Assembly (NCBI GenBank): GCA_910587625.1
Contig: CAJUMW010000001.1
Location: 16,687 to 80,686 of the forward strand
Length of the DNA stretch: 64,000 nucleotides
Source of the DNA: an uncultured Christensenellaceae bacterium
GTDB taxonomy: Bacteria; Bacillota; Clostridia; Christensenellales; Borkfalkiaceae
Direction: 5' to 3'
Shown here: one piece after another, positions 43,972 through 52,100 of the stretch
Position numbering within the stretch: position 1 is the first letter of the stretch
How the letters are laid out: each line of letters starts with the position of its first letter
Program-made: the position numbers and the translations under genes
Notes under the pieces: generated by a model
What the model saw: the letters and a program-made list of their open reading frames with translations, nothing else
Told to the model about the DNA's origin: nothing
Database searches by the model: none

Positions 43972-44004
43972 TTTTATAGTGAAAAAAAATTTTGGAGGGC
44001 AACA

Positions 44005-46986
44005 ATGACTGACAATAAAAAAAGACATGTCATTAACGCCGCGATAGGAGTGCTTGCGTCACTTGCAATGTCCTGCACGGTAGCACTATGCGCATGCGCA
44101 CCTACTAATGGAGAAGCCGGAAAGTCGGCTTACGAGATAGCCGTCGAAAACGGGTTTGAGGGAACCGAAGCAGAATGGCTGGAAAGTCTTAAAGGCGACA
44201 AGGGAGAAACCGGTTCGCAGGGTAACCAAGGCGTACAGGGACCTCAGGGTTCACAGGGCAACCAAGGCGCACAGGGACCTCAGGGACCTACCGGAGAAGC
44301 CGGTATCAACGGAAAATCGGCTTATGAAATTGCTGTTGCAAACGGGTTTGAAGGAACGGAGAAGGAGTGGATTGAAAGCTTAAAAGGCGCAACGGGCGCG
44401 CTTTCTATCGAAAAAGTCGAATACATAACCATTGACGATTGGAATATTCAGCACAAGCTTCAAATTACTTATACTGATAAGGACAACGTTTCCAAGACAA
44501 TGACCACGGGCGAAACGGTAAACGTAGTCGACCAAAACATTTTCTACAATGCGGCGGACAACGACGATTTGTGGGCTTTAATCGGTTTGAACGTCAGAAG
44601 AATACGCCTTACCGACAATATTCTTTGGTCCGGCAACACATTTGTAGACCACTCGAAGGACAAGCCCATACCGGCAGTTCAATATACGCCCGTTGCAAAG
44701 TGGACTTCGATAATAACTCTTGAAAACGACGTTGAAATAGATATCAACGGAAAAGAAATTGTCTTAGAGGCGGATAGCATTGAAATAATCGGCAATGCCA
44801 GCGTAACTTTTAAAAACGGAGACATTAAGCGCCTCAACAGAATTACGACGGACAACGAAGAGCTGTACGGCAAAGTGCTTGACGCAAATCTTACCGAAAA
44901 CGCGCTTCAGGGACATTATACCAACGGTGCGCCTTGGAACCCCGTAAGCAACGTTGTAGTCGAGCATATCGGCAGATCGGTCTATGTGCCTTCCACATAT
45001 GCGGACGGCAAACCCGTTGCCGGTGACTTCGAACTTGCAAGAACGGAAAACTATGTAAAGCTTCCCGACACGCAAGGAAACACCGCTGTCGTAGCTACAA
45101 GCGGATACAGCGGTTCTGCGGCCGACGCTACTATTCACGTCAACAATTACTGCTCGCTCAAACTCGATACGGTAGATTACTTCACATTCTATACGGGCGT
45201 ATTGGTGGACGGTCTTTCCTCTTCGGTCGAGGTTTTGAATAACTCTGTTCTCACCATTGAGGGAGCTTACGGCATTGCGACAAACGCTTCGGGTGCCGAG
45301 CGTTACAACGTCGTAGTAAACGTATATGATTCCGAAATAAACGCATCTTCAATCAACGACCGTCGCGAAACCATTCCCGCCGGCTTCGTTGTGGCAACAG
45401 CGTTGTTTATAAACGTACCCGGTTCGGTGGTAGTTCAAAACAGCGACCTTGTGGCAACTACACAGGCTCTCGTAGTGCGCGGCGGACACGCAGTTGCGCG
45501 CAATTCAAGGCTTTCGGCCTACGGCGTAGCTCCCTATAATCAGAATAATTTCCAATGGGGCGCGGGCAACACCGTTCCCAATGCAACAGTAGTAGTTGGT
45601 AACGGCGGCAGCGGCTATCAATACGCGGCGGATTGTACGCTTACAAACTGCGAGGTAAAAAGCAACGCTTACTCGGGTACAAATTCAACCTTCAATAAAA
45701 GTTGGGAAATTGTGTATGTTCAAGGTAACGGCGGCATAAACGATACGGGCGTCAATGCTAACGGAGAATGGATAGGCGCTACGTTTACTTATGACGCAAT
45801 GACGTTTGCGCGTTCGGGCAACGTTGATTTCCACGTTGAAAACAAGACGCCGACTTCGGCAAATGTTTACCGCCCCGAAATGCTGTTAAACGCTAACGAA
45901 TGGTACGAAGCGGACACTCAGCGCAAGATACAGGACCTTATGGACTTCGGCGCTAAAAATATAAGACTTACAAAGGACCTCGACCTTGAATCCAATACCG
46001 TAAACGGTCAGTACGACGGATATACCGTTATCGACAGAGATATTACTATAGGGCTCAACGGTCACCTTTTAAAGATAGTTTCGAAGGGTATTGTAGTAAC
46101 CAACAACGCCGACTTTAAACTTCAAAACGGCACCGTTATGATGAACAGAACGCTCGCTCCCTCGCAGGATGCCGAAGGCAACCCCAACGTTGACGGCAAC
46201 TATGCGATCGAGGTCGGAGAATTTGCTTCGCTTGCTTTGGAGTCGGTAAAAATGTATGCTAACCGCAGCGGTATATTTATGAACGGAAAAGCCGCTAATT
46301 TGGAAGTTACCGCAGATTCCGAAATTTCCGTCGGCGGCTTCTATGCAATAGGTACAAACGTAGACGGCAGCACCGATTTCGGTGTAATGGTAACAATCAA
46401 ATACTCGAAGATTCGTGCAAACGGAACGGTTAAGATGCCCGACGGCGCGCAAACGGCTGCCGCTCAGGGTGATAATAAGTACGGCGTAGGTATTCTCTAT
46501 AACGTGCCCGGAACTCTTAAAATCGAGAAAGAAGCTGTAATCGAAGGCTTCACGCAGGGTATAGTTATGCGTGACGGCATTGCTGTCATAGAGAACTCGA
46601 CCGTAAACGTAACAGGCGGAAATATTTCGCTCGATAACTATGTCGGAGCGGGACACGACGATTGGGGCAGAGGCTACCTCGTTCCCAACGCGGCTATAGT
46701 TATGGGCACTTACAACACTGTTTCCGAAATAAGGGATAACCTTTACCGTTCTCCCGTCAGCGTTACTTTGCGCAACGTTACGCTCGGCAAGGCAAGGGAA
46801 GAGTCGTATCTCGTCTATATTCACAACGACGGAGAGTCCACCGGCGACCTCGGCACAACTACCCTTACTTTCGATAAGCTCACAAAGATGAAGAGCGGGA
46901 ATGCGGATATTTATACAGTCTGCGACGGACAAAAGGACGATTTGGCAGGCAACAAAATTGTAATTTGGGACGAATCTGCAGTATAA
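44005..46986 (+). CDS. Secreted protein with collagen-like stalk and two beta-helix domains
   Basis: The 993-residue protein has a secretion signal (residues 1-32) ending near CACAP, probably a lipoprotein site. A copy of a 26-residue module (GKSAYEIAVENGFEG...) is followed by about 38 residues of collagen-like G-x-y (KGETGSQGNQGVQGPQGS), then a second copy of the module. The remainder holds two similar right-handed beta-helix (pectate-lyase-like) halves, beginning at WALIGLNVRRIRLTDN and at IQDLMDFGAKNIRLTKDL. Both share patterns such as DITIGLNGHLLKIVS versus DVEIDINGKEIVLEA. There is no obvious catalytic site, so it is more likely a glycan-binding or adhesive surface protein than a known lyase. 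Own promoter and terminator. Confidence 0.8.
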   Translation: MTDNKKRHVINAAIGVLASLAMSCTVALCACAPTNGEAGKSAYEIAVENGFEGTEAEWLESLKGDKGETGSQGNQGVQGPQGSQGNQGAQGPQGPTGEAGINGKSAYEIAVANGFEGTEKEWIESLKGATGALSIEKVEYITIDDWNIQHKLQITYTDKDNVSKTMTTGETVNVVDQNIFYNAADNDDLWALIGLNVRRIRLTDNILWSGNTFVDHSKDKPIPAVQYTPVAKWTSIITLENDVEIDINGKEIVLEADSIEIIGNASVTFKNGDIKRLNRITTDNEELYGKVLDANLTENALQGHYTNGAPWNPVSNVVVEHIGRSVYVPSTYADGKPVAGDFELARTENYVKLPDTQGNTAVVATSGYSGSAADATIHVNNYCSLKLDTVDYFTFYTGVLVDGLSSSVEVLNNSVLTIEGAYGIATNASGAERYNVVVNVYDSEINASSINDRRETIPAGFVVATALFINVPGSVVVQNSDLVATTQALVVRGGHAVARNSRLSAYGVAPYNQNNFQWGAGNTVPNATVVVGNGGSGYQYAADCTLTNCEVKSNAYSGTNSTFNKSWEIVYVQGNGGINDTGVNANGEWIGATFTYDAMTFARSGNVDFHVENKTPTSANVYRPEMLLNANEWYEADTQRKIQDLMDFGAKNIRLTKDLDLESNTVNGQYDGYTVIDRDITIGLNGHLLKIVSKGIVVTNNADFKLQNGTVMMNRTLAPSQDAEGNPNVDGNYAIEVGEFASLALESVKMYANRSGIFMNGKAANLEVTADSEISVGGFYAIGTNVDGSTDFGVMVTIKYSKIRANGTVKMPDGAQTAAAQGDNKYGVGILYNVPGTLKIEKEAVIEGFTQGIVMRDGIAVIENSTVNVTGGNISLDNYVGAGHDDWGRGYLVPNAAIVMGTYNTVSEIRDNLYRSPVSVTLRNVTLGKAREESYLVYIHNDGESTGDLGTTTLTFDKLTKMKSGNADIYTVCDGQKDDLAGNKIVIWDESAV
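44119..44388 (+). repeat. Module-collagen-module repeat unit
   Basis: Two 78-bp copies (44119-44196, 44311-44388) flank a GXY region. Inside it, a 36-bp unit encoding QGNQGVQGPQGS is repeated in tandem (44218-44253, 44254-44289). Such repeats vary in length by slippage. Confidence 0.85.
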
Positions 46987-47003
46987 TAACTTAAAAAATC
47001 AAT

Positions 47004-47034
47004 ACCCGACGTATACTGACGGTATGCGTCGGGT
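47004..47034 (+). terminator. Terminator after the collagen-like gene
   Basis: A 13-bp stem (47004-47016 with 47022-47034, one mismatch pair T-G) with a TGACG loop, followed by a TTAATTT tail. Confidence 0.8.
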
Positions 47035-47082
47035 TTAATTTGTAAAATACTTGTAACTTTCAGCGGAGTAATTAATAAATTA

Positions 47083-47940
47083 ATGGATTATTTGGCAATC
47101 ACTGTTGTAACTTTAATATCCGGTGTAGTCGGTACGGGGCTGGGCGGCGTTATAGGAGCGCTGCTTCGTCGTGACTCGGGGAAGGTGGTAAGCCTTTTAC
47201 TGTCTTTTGCCGCCGGTATTATGCTTGCCGTAGTTTGTTTCGATTTAATGAGCGAACCTATAGAGATGATGAGGGAGGGGCTTTTGCCCGATTATACGCC
47301 CTTTATAGTTGTGCTTGCGGTTGCGGTGGGTTTCGGCGTAGTTTATCTTTTAAATTTTATAATAGATAAAAACACCAATCACGAGGTCAAACATATCGAC
47401 GAAAATCATCCCTCAACCGCCGACGCGCTCGACGAGCTTATTCACTCGGACCACTTTGAAACGCATAAGGGCAATAAATCCAATTTGTTTGTAGCAGGGC
47501 TTGTTATGATGACGGCTATTGCGTTGCACAACTTGCCCGAGGGTATGATAATCGGCGCGTCTTACGCCGCATTAGACGTAATGGCAAGCCTGTTTTCCGG
47601 CAGCGGATTTATTATGGCTATCGTAATAGGTCTGCACAATATTCCCGAAGGTATGGCTGTTTCCGTGCCTTTGATTTCTGGCGGAATGAAAAAGTTAAAC
47701 GCAGTTTTACTTACCGCGCTGAGCGGGCTTCCAACCGTGTTCGGCGCACTTTTGGGCTATGCTTTGGGCGGAATAAACTCTATTATGCTTGTTCTGTCGC
47801 TCGGGTTTGCAAGCGGCGCGATGCTGTACGTCGTATTCGGTGAGCTTTTGCCCGAGTCGATATTGATGTGGCGCAGCAAGTTGCCGTCTGTTGCGGTGTT
47901 TGTGGGAATTATCGTCGGCTTTCTATTAGTAATGTTTTAA
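47083..47940 (+). CDS. ZIP-family divalent metal transporter
   Basis: This 285-residue protein has eight helices. The two metal-binding motifs are ALHNLPEGMIIG and GLHNIPEGMAVS on TM4 and TM5, and a His/Asp/Glu-rich cytosolic loop (HEVKHIDENH, HSDHFETHKG) lies between TM3 and TM4. It resembles ZupT and the bacterial ZIP group that import Zn2+ and related ions. It starts at ATG 47083; the nearest Shine-Dalgarno (CGGAG) is 15 bp upstream, so translation may be weak. Own terminator follows. Confidence 0.95.
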   Translation: MDYLAITVVTLISGVVGTGLGGVIGALLRRDSGKVVSLLLSFAAGIMLAVVCFDLMSEPIEMMREGLLPDYTPFIVVLAVAVGFGVVYLLNFIIDKNTNHEVKHIDENHPSTADALDELIHSDHFETHKGNKSNLFVAGLVMMTAIALHNLPEGMIIGASYAALDVMASLFSGSGFIMAIVIGLHNIPEGMAVSVPLISGGMKKLNAVLLTALSGLPTVFGALLGYALGGINSIMLVLSLGFASGAMLYVVFGELLPESILMWRSKLPSVAVFVGIIVGFLLVMF

Positions 47941-47958
47941 AACTTAATCTTAAATTTA

Positions 47959-47993
47959 AACACCCTCGGACCTATCGGTCCGAGGGTGTTTTT
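47959..47993 (+). terminator. Terminator after the ZIP gene
   Basis: A perfect 14-bp stem (47959-47972 with 47977-47990), loop TATC, then a T-run. The left flank AAA also gives T on the minus strand, so it can serve the convergent HTH gene. Confidence 0.92.
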
Positions 47994-48000
47994 GCAATAT

Positions 48001-48207
48001 TTAAAAATCACTTTTCCCGAAAAGATAGTCAAGCGATACATTAAAAATTTCGCTTAGATTGAGTAAGGTATGCATCGAGGGTTCTTGTTTGTCGTTTTCC
48101 CAAGCATAAATAGTATTACCGCTTACGTTTAGTATTTTTGCAATTTGATTTTGCGTGTAGCCTTTTTCAATCCGTAATTCTTTCAATCTTTCACCGAAAA
48201 TTTTCAT
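48001..48207 (-). CDS. XRE-family transcriptional repressor
   Basis: This protein of about 68 residues is one helix-turn-helix (YTQNQIAKILNVSGNTIYAW), followed by a short C-terminal helix. The internal ATG at 48207 is chosen because GGAG lies between it and the upstream ATG at 48225. It is divergent from 48315-48572, across two TTCACG-N5-CGTGAA palindromes, so it probably represses both directions. AT-rich composition compared with neighbours. Confidence 0.88.
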   Translation of the reverse strand: MKIFGERLKELRIEKGYTQNQIAKILNVSGNTIYAWENDKQEPSMHTLLNLSEIFNVSLDYLFGKSDF

Positions 48208-48233
48208 TATAATTAAGTTCTCCATATAAATTA

Positions 48234-48286
48234 TTCACGCAAATCGTGAAAATTTACTTGACATTCACGAATTTCGTGAATATAAT
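48234..48286. promoter_or_regulatory. Consensus promoter with operator filling the spacer, plus second operator
   Basis: TTGACA (48258-48263) and TATAAT (48281-48286) are 17 bp apart. The spacer is exactly the palindrome TTCACGAATTTCGTGAA (48264-48280). A second copy, TTCACGCAAATCGTGAA (48234-48250), lies 30 bp to the left, where the XRE gene's own promoter would be. Bound repressor would block RNA polymerase completely. Confidence 0.9.
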
Positions 48287-48314
48287 TAAGTAAAAAATAC
48301 AGGAGAGAAATAAT

Positions 48315-48572
48315 ATGTCAAAAAAAGTTAAGTACAATAAAGACAAATCTGTGACGGTAATTCTTAACGGCCGTGACAAAACGTCATTTTGGGTGGAAGT
48401 AGACAGGGAAACTCAACAATGGATTAATAAAGGTTACAGATTAATCGATGTTGTTAAAGGCGGAAATTCTTTTAAAGACAGCATATTGACAAGTATAATA
48501 AATATGTTTCGTTTGCTGTTAAACATGAGCGAAAAACACGACCCTGAAGTAAGACTTACTTTTTCAAAATAA
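48315..48572 (+). CDS. Small unknown protein controlled by the XRE promoter
   Basis: I do not recognise this 85-residue basic protein (VTVILNGRDKTSFWVEVD, then FKDSILTSIINMFRLLLNM). It may have an amphipathic helix near residue 60-70. The ribosome site is AGGAGAG. It lies directly behind the operator-embedded promoter and is followed after 18 bp by a tiny zinc-ribbon gene. No toxin or antitoxin family can be named. Confidence 0.75.
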   Translation: MSKKVKYNKDKSVTVILNGRDKTSFWVEVDRETQQWINKGYRLIDVVKGGNSFKDSILTSIINMFRLLLNMSEKHDPEVRLTFSK

Positions 48573-48590
48573 AAACAAGGAGGTTAATTT

Positions 48591-48707
48591 ATGTCGACTT
48601 ATACTTATTATTATTGTCCTAAATGCCGTTTTTGCTCGTCTAAACCGGGCGTTTGTCCAAGGTGTGGCATTAAGCTTGACGCACAGCAAGAAAACGAACA
48701 GGGTTAA
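48591..48707 (+). CDS. 38-residue zinc-ribbon peptide
   Basis: This very small gene has an excellent ribosome site (AAGGAGG, 7 bp before ATG). The product has CPKC (Cys9, Cys12) and CPRC (Cys22, Cys25), with an additional Cys15, matching a zinc knuckle or ribbon. The tail is polar (DAQQENEQG). It lies downstream of 48315-48572 and before the terminator, so it belongs to the same repressor-controlled transcript. Too short for standard prediction; the ribosome site and Cys pattern are the evidence. Confidence 0.75.
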   Translation: MSTYTYYYCPKCRFCSSKPGVCPRCGIKLDAQQENEQG

Positions 48708-48744
48708 AACGCGTAAGCACAATTAAATATGTAAAGCTTTATTT

Positions 48745-48775
48745 ATCGCAAGGCTATCTGCCTTGCGATTTTTTT
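48745..48775 (+). terminator. Terminator of the XRE islet
   Basis: A perfect 10-bp stem (48745-48754 with 48760-48769), loop TATCT, then seven T. Confidence 0.93.
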
Positions 48776-49173
48776 ATTGCAATAAATTTTTTCATTATTA
48801 TATGGTTGTCGAAAAACGTCGAAACTGCCGCTATTAACACATTTATGGCAAAAAATGTAAGCAAATTTCTAATATAGTTCAAATTTACCAATTTTTCTAC
48901 CATATACACCAAATTTCAGCTATTTTTAAATATTTTTGTAAAATGTAAATCGAAATTAAAAAATGTTAACGGCTTGTGGTTTTCAGCACCGTAAAACCCA
49001 AAGGGGGGAACAATGCCGGGCTTAATTGTTAAACGATGAGTAGTTAAACGTAAAAGGAGGTAACAGGCTAAATAGAGCAGGCGGTAACTTCCGTTATTTT
49101 GGCGGAGCGTAGGGAGCAGGGTTAAAGCTTCCGTGACAAATTTAAATTTTAATTATATATGAGAGGAGAAATT
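48776..49173 (+). promoter_or_regulatory. Long leader region upstream of GH3 locus 2
   Basis: The first 190 bp are AT-rich. They contain AAATTT at 48863, 48881 and 48911 and a plausible -10, TAAAAT (48939-48944), without a good -35, which suggests an activator. From about 48969 a GC-richer leader follows with several short stems (for example CTCCG/CGGAG pairing at about 49089-49106). An eight-codon reading frame begins at ATG 49013 after AAGGGGGG and ends at 49039. I could not match it to a known riboswitch. Confidence 0.4.
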
Positions 49174-52100
49174 GTGGTTAAAAGCAAAAAATCAATTAAA
49201 AAAATCGGTATAGGTGTGGCGGCAATAGTGATGACCGCTACAATGGCTATACCTATGGCATTTTCGGGCGCGCGCGTTGCTTCGGCGGAAAACGGCTTCA
49301 ACAGCAGCACAAGTTCAAGCGCAATGCTCAATGCTACTAAAAAAACAAATCTTAAAATTGCGGAAGAAAGCGCCGTCCTGCTTAAAAACAAAAATAATGC
49401 GCTGCCTTTGAACGTAAGCGACAAAACAAAAACTTTGGAACGCGACATTACACTGTTCCACTCTATAAGCAACTCCATAGTCGGTTATTTCGGCAAAGAC
49501 GAAAACTATATGCTTTCGGCATTGCACGCATTTACGCACTTTGCGGGAAGCGAAAATCCCACAACCGTCTATGAGAGTTTAAGAAACAACAACTTCAATT
49601 TTAACCCGGGTATGAAAAATTTGTACGATAAGTACAGCTACTATACCGACAACGCGCAAAGCCAATACGGTATACATACTCGCAGAGGTCCAAATTTAGA
49701 CGTAATAACATCAGCCGAAAAATCCTTTGCAAACTATAACGACGCGGCAGTAATTACAATTTCGCGCGTTGGCTGCGAAGGTTACGACGGTTTGAGGTTG
49801 CAGGATCCCAACGAGCAATTGAAAGTATTCGACGCAAAGCCCGGCGAGCGCTATCTCTCGCTCAACGAGGGGGAGAAAGAACTTTTAGAATACGTTAAGG
49901 GCAAGTTTAAAAAGGTTGTAGTTCTCATCAACGCGCCCATGCCCCTCGAGGTTTCGGCGCTTCAGGACGACGACGGGGTTGACGCGGTTATGTGGATAGG
50001 CTATCCCGGCTGGAACGGTTTCGAGGCAATCGGCGAGCTTTTGTCGGGCTCGGTAAATCCCTCCGGCAGACTTGTGGACACCTGGGCTGCGGACGTATCA
50101 AAGGACCCCACCTGGTATAACTACTATAATAACAGCCAGACCTCCGAGGACGGCAAGCCCAATTACAGCGTATTAGACCCCTCGGGGAATAAGACGAACT
50201 ATGTCAGCATCGACTACTCCGAAGGCATTTATATGGGTTATAAATTCTACGAAACGGCTGCCGCAGACGGTTATTTTGCTGCGACAAAGCCCGCTACGGA
50301 ACCCGAAAATTATCTGCCCGACGGAGTTACCGACGACTATTACAACAGATATAACGGCGTTGTTTATCCCTTCGGATACGGCTTGTCATATACAAACTTC
50401 ACACAGGAAATTGTTGCAAACTCGACAAAAACCGACGGGGATACAATTTCGTTCGACGTAAAAGTTACCAATACGGGTGATGTTGCCGGCAAAGAAGTTG
50501 TGCAGGTCTACTATAACCCCCACTACACCAACGGCGGAATAGAAAAGGCAGCGGCCAACCTTGTTGCGTTTGCAAAGACAAAAGAGCTTAAAAAGGGAGA
50601 AAGTCAAATTGTCAATATTTCTTTCGACAAGCGAGATATGGCTTCATACGACTATGACGACGCAAACGGAGATAAGCATATAGGCTACGAGCTTGAAGCT
50701 TGCAACTATGAAATTTCCCTTAAAAAGAACTCGCACGAGGTATGGGGCAATCACAAGTTTACATATACTCACGCAACACAGACAAATTACGATACCGACA
50801 GCAATACGGGCAATAAGATTGAACAGCTCTTCTCGGGAGACGACTACTACAATACCGACCGCTCTAAGTACACGGCAGACGGAGAGGGCATAAAGGTTAT
50901 GACCCGTGAAAAGAAGACCGATGGCGGCACGGAAACGATCGGCTTGGTGCGCACCTTCCCTCAGACTGCAGGCAACGTTACTTTCAGCGCCGAGGCTCTC
51001 GAGCTGCTCGAAATGCAGGAAGTCAGTTACAGCTCTGCAAGCGACAGCGCAACCGACAAATATCTCGGCTCGATGTATAAAGAGTCCGTGCCGGAAGGCT
51101 GGACGCAGGAAAGCAACCCCACGGCCAACCGAGTAAACGGCTGGAACACGCGCATAATGCTCTCCGATATGAAGGGTATCGACTATATGGGCAAAGAGCC
51201 TTTGAACCCCGAACAACTCACTTCGGTTGGAAAAACCGCGTTCAAAAAGACGGACGGCACCTATATGACGGGTAAGGAAGCGTGGGAAGAATTTATGAAT
51301 CTTCTCACCTGGGACGAAATGGCGCTTCTTGCAAGCGACGCAAATTTCAGCACTCCGGCAATCGACGCCATAGGTAAACCCAGAACGGTCGACAACGACG
51401 GCCCCGCGCAGATAGGTACGCAAACTCAGTCCTGTATGAACTTCGCGTGCGGCACCAACATTGCGTCGACCTGGAATATCGAGCTTGTAGAAGAATACGG
51501 CAGACTCATAGGCGATCACGCTATCAACCAAGGTATAACGGGTTGGTACGGCCCCGGCTTGAACATTCACAGAAATCCCTACGGCGGAAGAAACTATGAA
51601 TACTATTCCGAGGACGCGGTCTTAACGGGCAGAATAGCTTCCGCGGCTATAAGCGGCGCGGCTGCAAAGGGCGTAGTTACATATATGAAGCACTTTGCGC
51701 TCAACAATCAGGAAGAAAACCGTCACGGCGTATTGACCTGGGCAGACGAGCAAACAATGCGCGAAATATATCTTAAAGGCTTTGAAATTGCCGTTAAAGA
51801 CGGCGGCGCAACGGGCGTTATGTGCTCGTTCAATGCGATAGGCGGCATAGGCGCATGCATGAACAACCACCTTACAGTCAAGCTTTTGACCGAAGAATGG
51901 GGCTTCCGCGGCGCGATAATTACCGACGCATACGGTGACAGCGGCTGGCCTTCGGGACTTATTGTCCGCAGTCAAACCGCTCCTCTCGGCAAGTACAGCA
52001 CAAACGTCGAAGGTACTTGGGATGCAAGTAAGAATCTTCCCGTAATAAGAACGCGAGTCGACGGAGAAACGGTTATGGTCGGCAGCGCAACTCATTATTA

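Noticed and set aside
48315..48707. Classical toxin-antitoxin pair.
   Set aside because: Neither small protein resembles a known toxin fold, and the XRE gene is divergent rather than cotranscribed, so the label would be a guess.
48964..49150. A c-di-AMP, c-di-GMP or SAM riboswitch in the GH3 locus 2 leader.
   Set aside because: GGGGGAA resembles part of some classes, but the other conserved segments (for example GAATCCG of ydaO, ACGCAAAGCC of GEMM-I) are missing.
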